Assembly (NCBI GenBank): GCA_013298335.1
Contig: JAAFHI010000154.1
Location: 1 to 7,207, forward strand
From: Actinomycetota bacterium
Lineage (GTDB): Bacteria > Acidobacteriota > Blastocatellia > Chloracidobacteriales > Chloracidobacteriaceae
Direction of reading: 5' to 3'
Length of the DNA stretch: 7,207 nucleotides
How positions within the stretch are numbered: position 1 is the stretch's first letter; every line of letters starts with the position of its first letter. The notes under the pieces are model-generated. The model was given only the letters and a program-made list of their open reading frames with translations. It ran no database searches and was not told the origin of the DNA. The position numbers were made by a program, and so were the translations under genes. This document shows, in pieces, positions 6,161 through 7,207 of the stretch.

Positions 6161-7045
6161 ATGATGAAAAAACTCCTTCTTCTCCTCACCATCACGCTGC
6201 TTGCCGTCGGACCGACCGCCTCGGCGGATTTTCGTCACCAACTGAAGACCGTGGCCGACACGAGTCGGGGCCGCGTCGGCGTCGGCGTCGGCGTCATCGA
6301 AACCGGCGAATTCGAATGGCTCAACCCCGACGGACGCTTCCCGATGCAGAGCGTCTACAAATTCCCCATCGCGATGGCCGTTCTGGCTGAGGTCGACGCG
6401 GGGAAACTCAAACTCGATCAAACAGTTATCGTCAGAAAGGCCGAATTCCTTCGCCCCGGTCAGGGCAGCCCCATCCGTGATGCCCACCCCGAGGGCGATG
6501 TTCAAATGACCGTCCGGGAACTCATCCGGTACGCCGTGGTGCAAAGCGACGGAACGGCCAGCGACGTTCTTTTACGGCTGGTCGGCGGGCCGGGCCGGGT
6601 GATGGCCTTTCTGAAAGGCATCGGCATCACCGGCATCAACGTCGTGGACACCGAAATGACGCTCGGCAAGGATCGTCAGGCGCAGTACCGCAACTGGGCC
6701 ACCCCGCGCGCCGCGGTCGAACTTTTGAAGGCATTTCACGCCGGAAAAGGACTTTCCCCCGCGAGCCACCGGCTTTTGCTGACCGACCTGACTGACGTGG
6801 TGACCGGCCCGAACCGCATCAAGGGAATGCTCCCGCCCGGAACCGTCGTCGCGCACAAAACCGGCACGGGCGGCACGTCGAAGGGAATCACCAGCGCGAC
6901 CAACGACATCGGCATCGTCACCCTCCCCGACGGACGCCACCTCGTCGTAGCCGTTTTCGTGGCCGATTCGCCCGCCGACGATGACACCCGCGCGGCCGTC
7001 ATCGCCCGCGTTGCCCGCGCCGCATGGGATCGGTGGCGGAAGTAG
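6161..7045 (+). CDS. bla: Class A (PER/VEB-like) serine beta-lactamase
   Basis: This 294-residue precursor is a periplasmic serine hydrolase of the class A beta-lactamase family, which opens the beta-lactam ring through an acyl-enzyme. A signal peptide covers about 1-22 (MMKKLLLLL, then cleavage after TASA). Catalytic elements are present: SVYK with S64 and K67 (Ambler 70/73), SDG at 129-131 (Ambler 130-132), E165 in DTEM (Ambler 166) on an omega loop continuing QYRNWATP, and KTGT at 233-236. The QYRNW omega loop and the ATNDIGIVTLPDG stretch (246-258) point to the A2 branch with PER, VEB and CfxA rather than TEM/SHV. The usual SDN is SDG here, as in BlaC of Mycobacterium tuberculosis. Two adjacent ATGs (6161, 6164) leave the start ambiguous by one codon, and no ribosome site is evident. 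It may be co-transcribed with the kinase. Its TAG stop is the first unit of a heptamer array. Confidence 0.95.
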   Translation: MMKKLLLLLTITLLAVGPTASADFRHQLKTVADTSRGRVGVGVGVIETGEFEWLNPDGRFPMQSVYKFPIAMAVLAEVDAGKLKLDQTVIVRKAEFLRPGQGSPIRDAHPEGDVQMTVRELIRYAVVQSDGTASDVLLRLVGGPGRVMAFLKGIGITGINVVDTEMTLGKDRQAQYRNWATPRAAVELLKAFHAGKGLSPASHRLLLTDLTDVVTGPNRIKGMLPPGTVVAHKTGTGGTSKGITSATNDIGIVTLPDGRHLVVAVFVADSPADDDTRAAVIARVARAAWDRWRK

Positions 7046-7077
7046 GGGATGGGGGATAGGGCATGGGGCATGGCGAA
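7043..7077. repeat. Heptamer tandem array starting in the beta-lactamase stop codon
   Basis: In phase from the stop codon the units are TAGGGGA, TGGGGGA, TAGGGCA, TGGGGCA and a decayed TGGCGAA. The TAG stop itself takes the TRG position of the unit. GGGCATG, read one phase over, is shared with the short array at 2810-2830. Confidence 0.75.
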
Positions 7078-7150
7078 CGCAGATGGACCGGGTATGGAAC
7101 CCCGAGCGTGAGCGAGGGATGCCCGCAACCACGTTTCATTCCATCCGTAA

Positions 7151-7207
7151 CGGAGTCGGAACGCACCCGAACACGGTCGGAAGGTCACAAAACGGAGTTG
7201 GAAGGTA
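7151..7207. repeat. Degenerate 21-bp periodic repeat at the right window edge
   Basis: Three copies of a GTYGGA core begin at 7155, 7176 and 7197, exactly 21 bases apart. Units at 7151-7171 and 7172-7192 match at 12 of 21 positions, and the partial third unit (7193-7207) matches the first at 12 of 15. A period of three heptads fits the 7-base theme of the other arrays. The stretch 7078-7150 before it holds no gene that I can see. Confidence 0.5.

Noticed and set aside
4943..6544. 533-residue open frame on the minus strand opposite the kinase and beta-lactamase
   Set aside because: It spans two well-supported genes in antisense. Its Asp/Gly/Arg-rich translation has no motifs, and long antisense frames are common at this G+C.

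Overview
This is a GC-rich bacterial window (roughly 60-65% G+C by eye) with five protein-coding genes and unusually repeat-laden intergenic spaces. The cell is Gram-negative-like: it has a periplasm-targeted class A beta-lactamase and a 7TMR-DISM sensor kinase with a signal peptide. MutL carries the metal-dependent endonuclease motif, so this is a MutH-less lineage outside the enteric gammaproteobacteria. The style of MutL and the heptamer-rich spacers made me think of Acidobacteriota, Planctomycetota or Verrucomicrobiota, but the phylum is a guess.

Layout. Positions 1-665 (minus strand) hold the N-terminal two thirds or so of a CDF-family divalent metal exporter that runs off the left edge. 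A 92-bp divergent spacer with a perfect 13-bp palindrome separates it from mutL (758-2749, plus). mutL converges on a 202-residue protein of unknown function (3097-3705, minus). The 347-bp spacer between their ends contains no gene but holds a 20-bp-stem hairpin built from 7-base units, a GC-rich 8-bp hairpin, and a long heptamer tandem array. The unknown gene diverges from a histidine kinase (4022-6097, plus) across 316 bp, which contain an 8-bp inverted repeat and an 8/9-bp tandem repeat. The kinase is followed after 63 bp, same strand, by a class A (PER/VEB-like) beta-lactamase (6161-7045). The last 162 bp hold another heptamer array that starts at the beta-lactamase stop codon, plus a degenerate 21-bp periodic repeat.

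How the genes relate. There is no obvious shared pathway: metal export, mismatch repair, an unknown soluble protein, signalling, and drug or cell-wall chemistry sit next to each other. Only the kinase and beta-lactamase look potentially co-transcribed; no response regulator is present. The most distinctive feature is not a gene but the recurrence of several unrelated short tandem repeat families, mostly with a 7-base or 21-base period. Two of the arrays begin inside the TAG stop codon of the adjacent gene.
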